Assembly (NCBI RefSeq): GCF_000235605.1
Contig: NC_016584.1
Coordinates: 5,209,151 to 5,273,150, forward strand
From: Desulfosporosinus orientis DSM 765
GTDB lineage: Bacteria; Bacillota; Desulfitobacteriia; Desulfitobacteriales; Desulfitobacteriaceae
DNA: 64,000 nucleotides
Direction: 5' to 3'
Part shown: piece by piece, positions 1-9,541 of the stretch
Numbering within the stretch: the stretch's first letter is position 1
How the letters are laid out: every line of letters starts with the position of its first letter
The notes under the pieces: model-generated
Database searches by the model: none
Seen by the model: only the letters and a program-made list of their open reading frames with translations
What the model was told of the DNA's origin: nothing
Position numbers and translations under genes: made by a program

Positions 1-752
1 CTCTGCCCGAAGGAAAAACAAGCCTTGCACTTAGGAAGTTTCCGGAAGTCCTCAAGCTGTGTGCCTCCCTGAACCACTGGTGCAGCCTCCAATTCAGCAT
101 GCCCATCCAGGGAAATTGAAAGATCGGGTATGGTAATCGCCTGATAGCCAAAGCTTTCAACCATCTCTTTCAGTTCATCGACATCCCCTGGTGTTAGGTG
201 GCAGCCAGGCAATAAAGCTGCATAAGCCTCTTCCTCTCTGTCATCAAATTCTCTAACCTTCCCTAACCCCTGATCTGCATCCGGCAGACCGGTCAGGGTC
301 ATGAGCAAGGACTCTACAGCTCGCTGATAACCCTCCTGCATGGAACCGATATAATCCGGAGTACTCGCCAATACTACCGGAAAGCCCTCCAAATCCCGGC
401 GTTCCGATCGCAAACTGGCTAGGGCACTTGCCATATCATCTCCAAAGGTTTCTGTCAGCCCGGAACTCATGACTCCGATGATCTGGGGCTTGTATTTATC
501 CGCAGCTACAGCAATTCCCTTTTTGAGATGCTCCCAGCCGCCGAAGATGACTGTGTCTTCCAACAAAGCCGTTGAATTCAAAGGGATAGGTTCTTTATAA
601 TGCCTGGACAGCTGTAAGCGAATGAATGAGGAACAACCTTGAGAACCATGGAGTAAGGCTAAAAGACCATTGACACCTAAATAAGCAAGAGTCGCTCCCA
701 AAGCAGGGCTGTTTTTCTGTGGGTTTCCGTCATAATGTCTTGTCTTAGTCAT
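1..752 (-). CDS. nifN: NifN, nitrogenase FeMo-cofactor scaffold subunit (3' end beyond window)
   Basis: Partial gene: the first 250 codons are here and the frame stays open to the left edge. NifN pairs with NifE as the NifEN scaffold on which the NifB-made Fe-S core matures into FeMo-co. The N-terminal half reads as a NifK/NifN protein, with an LHGSQGCSS motif near residue 35 and a SSGLTETFGDD segment near residue 100, where NifK has a P-cluster cysteine (SCMAEVIGDD). Glycine replaces that cysteine here, which favours NifN over NifK. The ATG overlaps the end of nifE (ATGACTAA), so the two are probably translationally coupled in the same operon. The C-terminus, and whether NifB or NifX is fused or follows, cannot be seen. 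Confidence 0.93.
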   Translation of the reverse strand, partial: MTKTRHYDGNPQKNSPALGATLAYLGVNGLLALLHGSQGCSSFIRLQLSRHYKEPIPLNSTALLEDTVIFGGWEHLKKGIAVAADKYKPQIIGVMSSGLTETFGDDMASALASLRSERRDLEGFPVVLASTPDYIGSMQEGYQRAVESLLMTLTGLPDADQGLGKVREFDDREEEAYAALLPGCHLTPGDVDELKEMVESFGYQAITIPDLSISLDGHAELEAAPVVQGGTQLEDFRKLPKCKACFSFGQ

Positions 753-2112
753 TGATTACACCCTCCTTCGGGGGAAATTCCTGTCTCAGCAGGCCCCAAA
801 CAGGACTCAGCACAGTACGGGTTAAAGATTTAGCAAAGGTAACCATTCCCTGATAACCAGCATAGGGAAGTTTTCGCCCGTGGTTAATATCCAAGAAAGG
901 CGTCCTTGTTTTATGAGCCAGATATTTGGTCTTTCCTCCGGCCACGATGAGATCCGGTTTTTTCTCAGCAATTATTTTTAAAAAGCCCGCAGAACTTGTA
1001 TCTTCGATAATTTGAGCCGAGGGGTCCATCAGTTCTTTCATACGCTGAAAATCTTCTGGTGTCGAGTTTTGAGTTCCTCCCGCCAAGATATTAATCCCTA
1101 ATTCAGCCAAGGTAGAAACCATCGACCAAGTTTTAACTCCTCCCGTAAACAAAATAGCCTGTTTATTTTCCAGTAACTTTCGATATTCCGCAATGGTCTT
1201 GCGTGTTTCCTCCTCCTTCTGCTTAACATATACTAAGGTTCTCTCCAGCAAATCAGGATCACCCAGCGCTTTGGCAATGTTGATCAACGTTTCTGAGGTA
1301 TCATGAATCCCGTAAAATGACCCCTCCATAAATGGTATCCCATAGCGAATTTCCATCTTGCGTACAAGATTGGTCAGGCTTTTAGAACAAATCAATACAT
1401 TAAGGCATGCTCGATGAGCTGAACGCAAGTCATCGAATTTGGCATCCCCAGTAATAGCCGTTTGCACGGTGATCCCTAGGTTTTTCAAATCAGGCAAGAC
1501 TCCCCAAAGATCTCCTGCAATGTTATACTCTCCAATCAGGTTGATGGAAAGAGGTATTTTCTCGTCTGAACCCCCCCCTGTCCCGATAACTCGATCAAAG
1601 AGAACCTCTCCAGCAATCCGATTGCCAATATTTTTGTCTCCTAAAAAACCTGGGCAATTCACTGCAATAACTGGAACCGTCAGTTCAGCTTCGGCTTCCC
1701 TGCAAATCTTGTCGACGTCATCTCCGATCAGGGAGGAGACACAAGTTGAGTAGACAAAAATTGCTTTAGGATTATGTCGAGCGGCAATCTCTAAGATCGC
1801 TGCTTTTAGCTTAGCCTCTCCGCCATAAACGACATCATTTTCCATAATATCGGTGGTCAGTCCCCGCCGGTAAAGTTGGGAACCTGAGGAGCGAGCTCCT
1901 CGGTTATCCCACGAATTACCTGCACAAGCAATCGGTCCATGAACAAGGTGAGCGACATCCGTAATAGGCATGAGCACAACTCTTGCCCCGTCATAAGCAC
2001 AACTACGCTCCGCGCCTTCACCGGGCAGGGCCTTCATGCATAATTTTGGCGAACCGGCCTCCGCCATAGAATGTTTATCTTTAAGATCCAATTTTGTCAG
2101 ATTGGTGAACAT
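745..2112 (-). CDS. nifE: NifE, nitrogenase FeMo-cofactor scaffold subunit
   Basis: 455 aa, normal length for NifE, the alpha-like partner of NifN in the cofactor-maturation scaffold. Visible family landmarks are the ERSCAYDGARVVL segment near residue 37, HGPIACAGNSW near residue 60, the YSTCVSSLIGDD cysteine near residue 125 and the LICSKSLTNL cysteine near residue 242. These correspond to cluster-binding regions of the NifD/NifE family. The start follows a GGAGGGG ribosome binding site 6 nt upstream. It lies 17 nt after nifK and overlaps nifN by 8 nt, so it sits inside the nif operon. Distinguished from NifD by its position after nifDK and by N-H instead of the M-H-S-W cofactor-histidine motif near the C-terminus. 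Confidence 0.96.
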   Translation of the reverse strand: MFTNLTKLDLKDKHSMAEAGSPKLCMKALPGEGAERSCAYDGARVVLMPITDVAHLVHGPIACAGNSWDNRGARSSGSQLYRRGLTTDIMENDVVYGGEAKLKAAILEIAARHNPKAIFVYSTCVSSLIGDDVDKICREAEAELTVPVIAVNCPGFLGDKNIGNRIAGEVLFDRVIGTGGGSDEKIPLSINLIGEYNIAGDLWGVLPDLKNLGITVQTAITGDAKFDDLRSAHRACLNVLICSKSLTNLVRKMEIRYGIPFMEGSFYGIHDTSETLINIAKALGDPDLLERTLVYVKQKEEETRKTIAEYRKLLENKQAILFTGGVKTWSMVSTLAELGINILAGGTQNSTPEDFQRMKELMDPSAQIIEDTSSAGFLKIIAEKKPDLIVAGGKTKYLAHKTRTPFLDINHGRKLPYAGYQGMVTFAKSLTRTVLSPVWGLLRQEFPPKEGVIND

Positions 2113-2129
2113 GAAGCACCCCTCCGTTC

Positions 2130-3548
2130 TTAACGCATTAATTCAAAGTAGGTGTCGGTAGAAGCCCTATCGATTTCATCCAGAAACGTATTGACAATCA
2201 TGGTGATTAAGTTTATGACTCCTGAATAGCCAACGATTGGATAGCGATGGAGGTTCACCCGATCATAAATGGGTATACCTACTCTGATCAACGGAATATT
2301 GGCATCACGGGCAGCGTACTTGCCATGGCCGTCGCCGATTAACATATCCACCGGCTCCGTAACCAGCAGAGAGCGCAGATGCCAAAGGTCTTTGCCAGGA
2401 TAGAGGGTTGCTCCTTGACCATAAGGACTTGAGGAGAGTAATTTTTCCATTGCTTTCTTAAAAGGTACGGTGGAATTTGTGCAAACTATGTGGACCGGCT
2501 CTCCTCCCATTTCCAGAAGGAAAGAGACAAGACCTATCAGGATATCCGGGTCGCCAAACAGTGCAAATTTCTTGCCATGGATATATTGATGACAATCAGT
2601 CATAGCATCGACGGCACGCCCCCGCTCAATGGTTATTTCCTCCGGAACTTCTTTGCCTGTGAATTTGGCAATGGCTTGAATAAAGTTATCCGTGCCTGAG
2701 AGCCCGATAGGCATGGGAATCGTTTCCACAGGAACTCCCTTACCCTTAAGATATTTGCTGGTAGTCGAGGTGGAATAAGCCTGTAACATTAAATAGCTTT
2801 TCGCGTTTAAAGCCTCATTCATTTCAGAAATCGGTGTCCCGCCGGGGTACAATTCGTAGGTCCCCAAATTAGGAGCATCCAAAACATCACTATGGTCGGG
2901 TAAAAGGGTAAAAGGAGCATTCATCTCTTTGAGAAGGCGTTTATATTCACGCAAATTGGCGGGATAAGTGTCAAAACCAGGGACAACGTAGAGACGATCG
3001 TTGATTGTATCTTCCTGTCTGGGTTTAGCTAAACATTCGATGAGGCTTTTGACTGTTGAGTCATACCCTGTGATATGAGAACCTTTAAAGCTCGGAGTGT
3101 TGGCTAGGGCCACTGCTAAATCTCGGGGAATCGCATCTTGTTCCTTGGCATTGCCTAAATAAGATTTGATATCGTCCCCAATAACTTCTGCCATACAGCT
3201 TGTAAATACTGATATAACCTTAGGTTTATAAACCGCATAAGCATTTCTTAACCCTTCAATAAAGTTGGACTGGCCGCCAAAGACCGCCGAATCCTCTGTC
3301 ATCGAATCCGAGACTGCTGCCACAGGTTCTCTGAAATGGCGGGATAAAGTGCTGCGAAAATAAGCAGCGCATCCTTGAGAACCGTGCACAAACGGCAAGC
3401 ATCCTTCAATCCCTAGGGAACAAAGCAGGGCACCGAGGGGTTGACAGGCTTTGGCCGGATTGATGACCAACTTTTCACGGGCAAAATTCAACTCCCGGTA
3501 TTCCATACTATTCAGCCATTCTTTTGTTACCTTTGTACAAGCTTCCAT
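2130..3548 (-). CDS. nifK: NifK, molybdenum-iron nitrogenase beta subunit
   Basis: 472 aa, beta subunit of the MoFe protein (dinitrogenase), which forms an alpha2-beta2 tetramer with NifD and shares the P-cluster. P-cluster ligands are recognisable in FVHGSQGCAAYFR (around residue 60) and FTSCMAEVIGDD (around residue 115). The N-terminus lacks the long extension of proteobacterial NifK, giving the shorter clostridial form. The ATG is preceded by AAGGATG with 6 nt spacing. It lies 23 nt downstream of nifD, in the same operon. No frameshift or missing ligand is seen. Confidence 0.97.
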   Translation of the reverse strand: MEACTKVTKEWLNSMEYRELNFAREKLVINPAKACQPLGALLCSLGIEGCLPFVHGSQGCAAYFRSTLSRHFREPVAAVSDSMTEDSAVFGGQSNFIEGLRNAYAVYKPKVISVFTSCMAEVIGDDIKSYLGNAKEQDAIPRDLAVALANTPSFKGSHITGYDSTVKSLIECLAKPRQEDTINDRLYVVPGFDTYPANLREYKRLLKEMNAPFTLLPDHSDVLDAPNLGTYELYPGGTPISEMNEALNAKSYLMLQAYSTSTTSKYLKGKGVPVETIPMPIGLSGTDNFIQAIAKFTGKEVPEEITIERGRAVDAMTDCHQYIHGKKFALFGDPDILIGLVSFLLEMGGEPVHIVCTNSTVPFKKAMEKLLSSSPYGQGATLYPGKDLWHLRSLLVTEPVDMLIGDGHGKYAARDANIPLIRVGIPIYDRVNLHRYPIVGYSGVINLITMIVNTFLDEIDRASTDTYFELMR

Positions 3549-3571
3549 ATGCTACATCCTTTCTGCCCAAC

Positions 3572-5008
3572 TTATTTTGCCCAAGGAGCTTTGACAGCCT
3601 TCCACGTAGGACTGTTAACGGCCATATCCATGTCACGGGCAAAAATCGGAAATCCTTGGTATCCGTGATAGGGCCCTGAATAATCCCAGGAATGCATTTG
3701 ACGGAAGGGAAGACCCATTTTTTCAAAGACATACTTCTCTTTAATCCCCGATCCGACCAAATCCGGTTTTAACTTACTCACGAATTCTTCAATTTCAATC
3801 GCCGTAACATCATCATAAATTAACGTTCCGTCTTTAAGATTGGCCATGCTTTTGTCATAATCTTCGCCATGGGCAAATTCATAGCCCGTACCGATAACCT
3901 CCATACCCAAATCTTCATAAGCTCCCACAACGTGTCTGGGGCGAAGCCCTCCGACATAAAGCATTACTTTTTTCCCTTCGAGGCGCGGTCGATAAATATC
4001 GATCACTTTTTGCATCTCTGCCTCGTATTTCTCGATAACGGCTTTGGCTTTTTCCATAATACTGTCATCAAACATGGCGGCGATTTTTAAGATTGACTCC
4101 CTGACCTTGGTCGGTCCAAAGAAGTTGAATTCCAGCCAAGGTGTTCCGTAAGTTTCCTCCATATGTCTGGCCATGTAGTTCATACTGCGATAACAGTGGA
4201 TTAAATTCAGCTTAACAAGATGTCCGTTCTGGAGCATTTCGATAGTGGAGTCACCCGTCCAGATATTCACAACATTCAAGCCAATTTCTTCAAGGATTTT
4301 TTTACTGGCCCAAGCATCACCGCCAATATTATAATCGCCGATAATCCCGACATCGTACGGCCCAACTTCTCTTCCCGGGCCCTTACCTATGAGATGATCC
4401 CGGATAGCGTCATTAGCTATATGATGGCCCAGAGACTGACTAATTCCTCTAAAACCTTCACAACGAACCGGAATGACCGGCAGCTTAATTTTCTCGCTCA
4501 TGCGGCGGGAAACACTTTCAATGTCATCTCCGATCAATCCGACTGGACATTCGGAGAGAACCGAAACCCCTTTGGTGTTTGGGAAAAGTCCCACAACCTC
4601 TTCAATAATTTTCTCCAGCTTTTTGTCTCCGCCGTAAATAATATCGCTTTCCTGAAAGTCCGAGGTAAATAAAAAGGGTACAAAGTTGTCAACACCGATT
4701 TCCCCGTCTGCCAAGTTCCGGCGGTTGGCCCAAGAATAATAGCCGCACCCCACCGGTCCGTGGGATATATGTGTGCAATCCTTCACCGGCCCCCAAACAA
4801 CACCTTTAGCCCCTGCGTAAGCACACCCTCGGGCGGTCATGAGACCCGGAACCGTTTTGGAATTCGATTTGACTGCACAGCTGGCACACTCATTATTTTC
4901 TTTGATGGTAATATGCTGCCGCCGATTCTTTTTAGCCTTTTCGGGGTATAGCTCCAAGACTTCTTCGACAACTTGTTTTCTGAAATCAATTGTCTCCTTT
5001 ATGCTCAT
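3572..5008 (-). CDS. nifD: NifD, molybdenum-iron nitrogenase alpha subunit
   Basis: Alpha subunit of the MoFe protein, which carries the FeMo-cofactor where N2 is reduced. P-cluster cysteines lie in [13 protein letters not shown] and [11 protein letters not shown], and a third in [12 protein letters not shown]. The cofactor cysteine is in [14 protein letters not shown], and the cofactor histidine in [15 protein letters not shown] near the C-terminus. About 478 aa from the chosen ATG at 5008, which has GGAGG 8 nt upstream. The in-frame ATG 18 nt earlier overlaps that ribosome binding site and is less likely. It follows nifH by 35 nt. Key ligands point to the molybdenum (Nif) rather than Anf or Vnf enzyme, and no vnfG/anfG-like gene lies between D and K. 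Confidence 0.97.
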   Translation of the reverse strand: MSIKETIDFRKQVVEEVLELYPEKAKKNRRQHITIKENNECASCAVKSNSKTVPGLMTARGCAYAGAKGVVWGPVKDCTHISHGPVGCGYYSWANRRNLADGEIGVDNFVPFLFTSDFQESDIIYGGDKKLEKIIEEVVGLFPNTKGVSVLSECPVGLIGDDIESVSRRMSEKIKLPVIPVRCEGFRGISQSLGHHIANDAIRDHLIGKGPGREVGPYDVGIIGDYNIGGDAWASKKILEEIGLNVVNIWTGDSTIEMLQNGHLVKLNLIHCYRSMNYMARHMEETYGTPWLEFNFFGPTKVRESILKIAAMFDDSIMEKAKAVIEKYEAEMQKVIDIYRPRLEGKKVMLYVGGLRPRHVVGAYEDLGMEVIGTGYEFAHGEDYDKSMANLKDGTLIYDDVTAIEIEEFVSKLKPDLVGSGIKEKYVFEKMGLPFRQMHSWDYSGPYHGYQGFPIFARDMDMAVNSPTWKAVKAPWAK

Positions 5009-5043
5009 AAGACTGTCCTCCCTCATTTTGCAAGCGGCAGTTA

Positions 5044-5886
<843 letters not shown>

Positions 5887-5901
5887 TTAATTAAACTAGG
5901 T

Positions 5902-6285
5902 CTAAACAACAGCTTCTTTTCCGGTTTCTCCAGTACGTACGCGAACAACCTCTTTTAGGGGTATCACGAAGATTTTACCGTCGCCCATGTGTCCTGTTTG
6001 ATTCGCCTTGATAATCACATCAACTACTTCTTCGACTTCATCATCCTGCACTACAATAGATAACAACCGTTTAGGTATCCAATTAAATTTAGTATCATCA
6101 CCAAGTCCTGAATCCTTTACCATATTCAATTCCGGGTCAACTTCAGCCGCCCATCCTCCTATGCCGCCTTGTTTACCCCGGCCCTCAACACTTTGGATTG
6201 TCAGAGCAGGATAGCCAGCATCTTCAAAAGCCTTTTTTGTTTCAGGCACTTTATGACGCCGAATAAAAGCCATGATTTCCTTCAT
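5902..6285 (-). CDS. nifI2: NifI2, PII-family regulator of nitrogenase
   Basis: 127 aa PII-like protein. NifI1-NifI2 complexes bind dinitrogenase and block Fe-protein access when 2-oxoglutarate is low (known from methanogens). The PII core is visible: MKEIMAFIRRHK start, a long T-loop region with GRGKQGGIGG followed by an insertion before WIPKRLLSIVV, and the C-terminal MGDGKIFVIPL nucleotide-binding motif. The longer T-loop distinguishes NifI2 from NifI1. The ATG at 6285 has GGGG 8 nt upstream and begins 2 nt after the nifI1 stop. Placement of nifI1-nifI2 before nifH, rather than between nifH and nifD, is a variant arrangement. Confidence 0.95.
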   Translation of the reverse strand: MKEIMAFIRRHKVPETKKAFEDAGYPALTIQSVEGRGKQGGIGGWAAEVDPELNMVKDSGLGDDTKFNWIPKRLLSIVVQDDEVEEVVDVIIKANQTGHMGDGKIFVIPLKEVVRVRTGETGKEAVV

Positions 6286-6287
6286 TT

Positions 6288-6605
6288 TTACAACCCCTTT
6301 GCTCCTTTACTCACGGTGTACGCCGCTTCAACTTCTGTTACAAAGACTTTGCCGTCACCCATGGTTCCTGTCTTAGCTTTCTCAAGAATAATACCGATGG
6401 CTTTATCCAGCTGTTCATCTTCCACAACCATAAGCAGCATAGTCTTGGGAAACTCATCATAAACTACATCACCAATTCGAATCCCTTTCGTCCTGCCTCG
6501 GCCAAAAACGTGCATTTTAGTGAGAGAAGGCATTCCATTCTCCGCTAAGGCCTCAGCTATACTCTCCGTTTTATCCGGTCTGACAATGGCTCTAATCATT
6601 TTCAT
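6288..6605 (-). CDS. nifI1: NifI1, PII-family regulator of nitrogenase
   Basis: About 105 aa from the ATG at 6605 (MKMIRAIVRP), which has GGAGG 9 nt upstream. An in-frame ATG at 6614 sits directly on the Shine-Dalgarno and is unlikely. PII fold landmarks: the beta1 strand MIRAIVRPDK, FGRGRTKGIRIGD leading into the T-loop, and TGTMGDGKVFVTEV near the C-terminus. It acts with NifI2 to inhibit MoFe protein in response to ammonium. It is the first structural gene after the leader terminator at 6698-6745 and so the likely 5' end of the nif message that passes that terminator. The T-loop lacks the canonical uridylylated tyrosine of GlnB. Confidence 0.95.
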   Translation of the reverse strand: MKMIRAIVRPDKTESIAEALAENGMPSLTKMHVFGRGRTKGIRIGDVVYDEFPKTMLLMVVEDEQLDKAIGIILEKAKTGTMGDGKVFVTEVEAAYTVSKGAKGL

Positions 6606-6697
6606 ATCAAACATCCTCCTTCAAATTTGTCATCTTCGCTAAAGAAACCATGATAATTAGGGGAAAGGTCCATCGCACCACCTCCTTAAAGTAATAT

Positions 6698-6745
6698 GAA
6701 AAAGACAAAGAGGGCCCTTAATTGATTAAATAATTAAGGGCCCTC
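6698..6745 (-). terminator. Intrinsic terminator/attenuator between hutP-like gene and nifI1
   Basis: Perfect 14-bp stem GAGGGCCCTTAATT with its complement around an 8-nt A/T loop, followed in the minus direction by TTTGTCTTTTTC. It ends about 90 nt before the nifI1 start and lies 155 nt after the hutP-like stop. On the minus strand it would stop transcripts coming from the hutP-like gene before they reach nif. It is therefore either the end of the hutP transcript or a regulated attenuator of the nif operon. Confidence 0.9.
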
Positions 6746-6892
6746 TAAAACACTGTACCGCTCCAAATCCTTACTCGATTTGGTGCCCGGTTATGCAATT
6801 ACTTTGGAATAGTGCTGCTTTATTTTATTAGCCATGGTTTCACTAATACACTTCACTTAAATCACTAAAACACTGAATTCTCTTAACCACTG
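6745..6892 (-). promoter_or_regulatory. nif leader with periodic NAG triplets and a long-range hairpin (putative HutP target)
   Basis: Read as minus-strand RNA, NAG triplets begin at 6892, 6884, 6875, 6867, 6858, 6853 and 6845, mostly 8-9 nt apart, and five of these are followed by TG. A second run (GAG, CAG, TAG) begins at 6763, 6755 and 6747, exactly 8 nt apart, with the last overlapping the first base of the terminator stem. The 11-mer CAGTGTTTTAG occurs in both runs (6875-6865 and 6755-6745). Just before the terminator, ACCG...CGGT and CCAAATC...GATTTGG form a bulged hairpin (about 6792-6757). Known HutP sites are NAG triplets separated by 4 nt. Here the spacers are usually 5 nt, so the match is suggestive and not exact. 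Confidence 0.5.
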
Positions 6893-6900
6893 AACTCTCA

Positions 6901-7344
6901 TCAAAGATGCATCATGCCCAATCCCACCCTGGCGTGTTCTAAAAGGGGGTGAAGAGAAGAACGGCCATAAATAGCGACTGCTATCCATTCTGAATCCGTT
7001 GTTAAACCAATCTTCAAGGCAAAACTGGCATTACTATTAGTATGAATAAAAATACTGTTGCTGGCCTCCAGCGTGGCATGAATTAGAGCATGTATCTTGC
7101 GGTCTTCCTTGGGAATCACTCCCGTATTAAAGGCTGTCGCTATCACTGAATTCGTGAGCTTGCCGGTATGTTGGAGGTTGGCGACGGTTCCCCCAAGCTC
7201 AGTCACTCCGCATCGTAAATCATACTCACTGTAGAGAGACTTTTTTATTTTCTCTTCTTCCTCTCTTGTCTCTGTCATAGCTAAGAGCAAGGCTGACCGT
7301 TCTAAGGAAGGTTTCACTTTGTCTCCGGGTCTTGATACTTTCAA
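6901..7344 (-). CDS. hutP: HutP-family RNA-binding antiterminator
   Basis: 147 aa from TTG at 7344, which has AGGAGGGG 5 nt upstream. An in-frame TTG 18 nt earlier overlaps that site. B. subtilis HutP is a 148-aa histidine- and Mg2+-activated protein that binds NAG repeats in hut mRNA and prevents termination. Matching features are IHALIHATLEA near residue 85 (HutP metal-ligand histidines in HALYHATMEAL), SEWIAVAIYG near residue 120, and a C-terminus LLEHARVGLGMMHL matching the HutP LEHETFGVGINHI. It is followed on the same strand by a strong terminator and then the nif operon, mirroring the hutP-terminator-hut layout of Bacillus. A role in nif or histidine-linked control is inference. The family assignment is fairly sure. 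Confidence 0.85.
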   Translation of the reverse strand: MKVSRPGDKVKPSLERSALLLAMTETREEEEKIKKSLYSEYDLRCGVTELGGTVANLQHTGKLTNSVIATAFNTGVIPKEDRKIHALIHATLEASNSIFIHTNSNASFALKIGLTTDSEWIAVAIYGRSSLHPLLEHARVGLGMMHL

Positions 7345-7399
7345 GTTAACCCCTCCTATCAATTTTTAAAACTTGGCAGGCGACCGCCATAGTTGGGTA

Positions 7400-7441
7400 T
7401 AAAAAAAGCCGTCTAAATATCAAATGATACCTTGACGGCTC
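7400..7441 (-). terminator. Intrinsic terminator upstream of hutP-like gene
   Basis: AGCCGTC / GACGGCT stem with a 20-nt loop, followed on the minus strand by seven T. It lies about 155 nt downstream of the LTA-synthase-like gene and about 60 nt upstream of the hutP-like start. It may end the upstream transcript or serve as a leader attenuator for hutP. A weaker CGCA/TGCG hairpin followed by GCTTTTT lies at about 7510-7530. Confidence 0.75.
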
Positions 7442-7595
7442 CCTTGCCCTATATTGTTTGCTAAAGTATATTTCATATAGTACTGGATATTTGGTCCTTT
7501 GTCATTAATCAAAAAGCCGCAAATTTGCGCTAAATCTCCTTAATTTATCAAGTTTAAACCTCTTCTCAATCTCTCCCGTCGTTTTACGCAAAAAT

Positions 7596-9494
7596 TTAAT
7601 CATCATTATCCTTATAGGTTTTAAAATAATTGCTGCGAATGATTTTATCAGCAATATCTAATCCCTGCACGGCATCCTTAGACTCCTGGTCAGAAAGACC
7701 CCTGCCAAGCAATTGTCCGGTGGATAGAACAACATAGTCTTTATGAGTATTGAGAAGATTACGGCCCATTGCCGTACTCTCAATTTCTTTTTGATCTATG
7801 CCCATAAGATACGCCAGGGTTGGCAATAAATCAATCTGGCCACCTGTTGTTTTTACTTCCTTACCCTGCATACCTTTAGAATAAATAATCAGAGGTATTT
7901 GGTTATACCCTTCGAGCCACCAACTTTCAGGGTTTTTAAGACCTCGTATCTCATCATCATAGAACTTATGCACCCCTGTATGATCTCCGTATAAAGCGAT
8001 AACCGTATTTTCTAATAAGCCATCCTTATCCAGTTTATTGATAAACTCTCCAATTTGTTGATCCGTGTAATGGATGCTTTGAAAATAACCGCCCAGCCTG
8101 GATATATTCAAATCAGGATTAAGATCTAAGCTACAGTACTGCGCCGGCAAATCAAAGGGAGCATGGCTGCTCAGGGTAACAAGAAAAGTATAAAAAGGTT
8201 GTTTCTCCTTCTTAATCACTTCCTCCACTTGTCTGAGATAGCTCCCATCACTAATCCCCAATCCAATCCACTCATCAATTTGGAAATAGCTCTCATCAAT
8301 GGTATTTTGAAATCCTATGGCCGTAAGGGCTGGACGCCAGTTCCAATACCCTCCTTTGTCAGGATGAATAGCCAATGTCTCATAGCCGTGGTTCTGAAGG
8401 ATTTTAGGCAGGGAATTGTACGTATTACCGGGAAAGCGAAAAAAAGTTGACCCCTGACGCACGGGATAAACGGAAGTATTGGTCATCAAATCAGCATCCG
8501 AACTGGTTCCGTTCCAGACTTGCTCATAGTAATTGGAAAAATAAAAACTGTTTGCTAAGAGTTTATTGAGGTTGGGCGTAATTTCCTGACCATTTTCACT
8601 CTTTCCGATGACGAAGTTTTCCAGAGATTCCACTTGCAGCACTATGAGGTTTTTTCCCTGAAACAGGCCGGAAAAGCTGTTCTTAGGGAGGTTTTCCGAT
8701 TTACTGGCAAACCATGCTTTGATTTGTCCCCTTTCCTCATCGCTTAAGCTTAGAGGTCTGCTTTCCTCAAAATACTCATACGCATCAAATAAATGATAAC
8801 CAAGTGGGGAAAGGTTTGACATGGTCTGGTTTTGTGACCATGAGCACTTAAACAAGAAAAAGTTCGAATTGATGGGGAAAACATCAATAACTAAGTAATT
8901 TAGAAAAATCACTCCAGTTGATAAAACGAGCAACATAAAAAAAATCGGGAAACTCCTTAGAGCAGATTTAAACTCTGGGGCGGCCCAGAATCCTGTCAGG
9001 ACCAAGAGTATAATATCTATTCCAAATACAACATCGACAGGCCGCAGCATGGAGATTATACTCGCAGCGAGATTATCCAAATTAGAGGTTTGAAGAAGGG
9101 CATAAACTGAAAAAAAGCTGCCAAAGGCCCGGAAGTTCATTAAGTCTGCAACCATGACAAATGACAAAAGGAGGTTCAAAAATACCAGCATCCAGTAGTG
9201 TAATTTCCCTCTCGACAGAAAAGAGACACTTAGTAAAGCCACTTCAAACGAAATATAGATTAATACAAATAGTGGATTGGTCATCAGCTGAAATGCTTTA
9301 ATAATGTTGAAGTGAACCCCATCATTATTGACTAAACCTAAGAAAATGAAGGATTTTATCAGTAAAACAATCCAGGTATAGTGAAAAAGCTTTTCACCTG
9401 TACGAAGCCGGTGCAAAACTGCCTGGAAAAACTGTCGATAGTCCCCTAGGTCTGGTTCCCGGTTTCTGACCGCAGTTCTGTCAACTAGATTCAC
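7596..9494 (-). CDS. LTA-synthase family sulfatase-type membrane protein
   Basis: 632 aa membrane protein of the alkaline-phosphatase superfamily that polymerises glycerol phosphate from phosphatidylglycerol onto lipoteichoic acid or a related polymer outside the cell. About five hydrophobic segments fill residues 40-205. The extracellular sulfatase domain follows. LQVESLENF (metal-ligand Glu289), WNGTSSDADLMTNTSVYP (nucleophile Thr330) and LYGDHTGVH (Asp-His metal ligands) match LtaS. Length matches LtaS/YfnI/YqgS proteins. The next gene upstream is murJ on the same strand (47 nt away), consistent with envelope biogenesis. Whether the product is true LTA or a primase-type activity cannot be told. 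Confidence 0.9.
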   Translation of the reverse strand: MNLVDRTAVRNREPDLGDYRQFFQAVLHRLRTGEKLFHYTWIVLLIKSFIFLGLVNNDGVHFNIIKAFQLMTNPLFVLIYISFEVALLSVSFLSRGKLHYWMLVFLNLLLSFVMVADLMNFRAFGSFFSVYALLQTSNLDNLAASIISMLRPVDVVFGIDIILLVLTGFWAAPEFKSALRSFPIFFMLLVLSTGVIFLNYLVIDVFPINSNFFLFKCSWSQNQTMSNLSPLGYHLFDAYEYFEESRPLSLSDEERGQIKAWFASKSENLPKNSFSGLFQGKNLIVLQVESLENFVIGKSENGQEITPNLNKLLANSFYFSNYYEQVWNGTSSDADLMTNTSVYPVRQGSTFFRFPGNTYNSLPKILQNHGYETLAIHPDKGGYWNWRPALTAIGFQNTIDESYFQIDEWIGLGISDGSYLRQVEEVIKKEKQPFYTFLVTLSSHAPFDLPAQYCSLDLNPDLNISRLGGYFQSIHYTDQQIGEFINKLDKDGLLENTVIALYGDHTGVHKFYDDEIRGLKNPESWWLEGYNQIPLIIYSKGMQGKEVKTTGGQIDLLPTLAYLMGIDQKEIESTAMGRNLLNTHKDYVVLSTGQLLGRGLSDQESKDAVQGLDIADKIIRSNYFKTYKDNDD

Positions 9495-9541
9495 AATACT
9501 CAGTCCTTTATGGGTTCATATTTAATCCTTGCCTTTGCTGT

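Noticed and set aside
6791-6835. 14-codon leader peptide before the nif terminator
   Set aside because: No Shine-Dalgarno, only one histidine codon, and no obvious codon-run for attenuation. Kept only as a remark.
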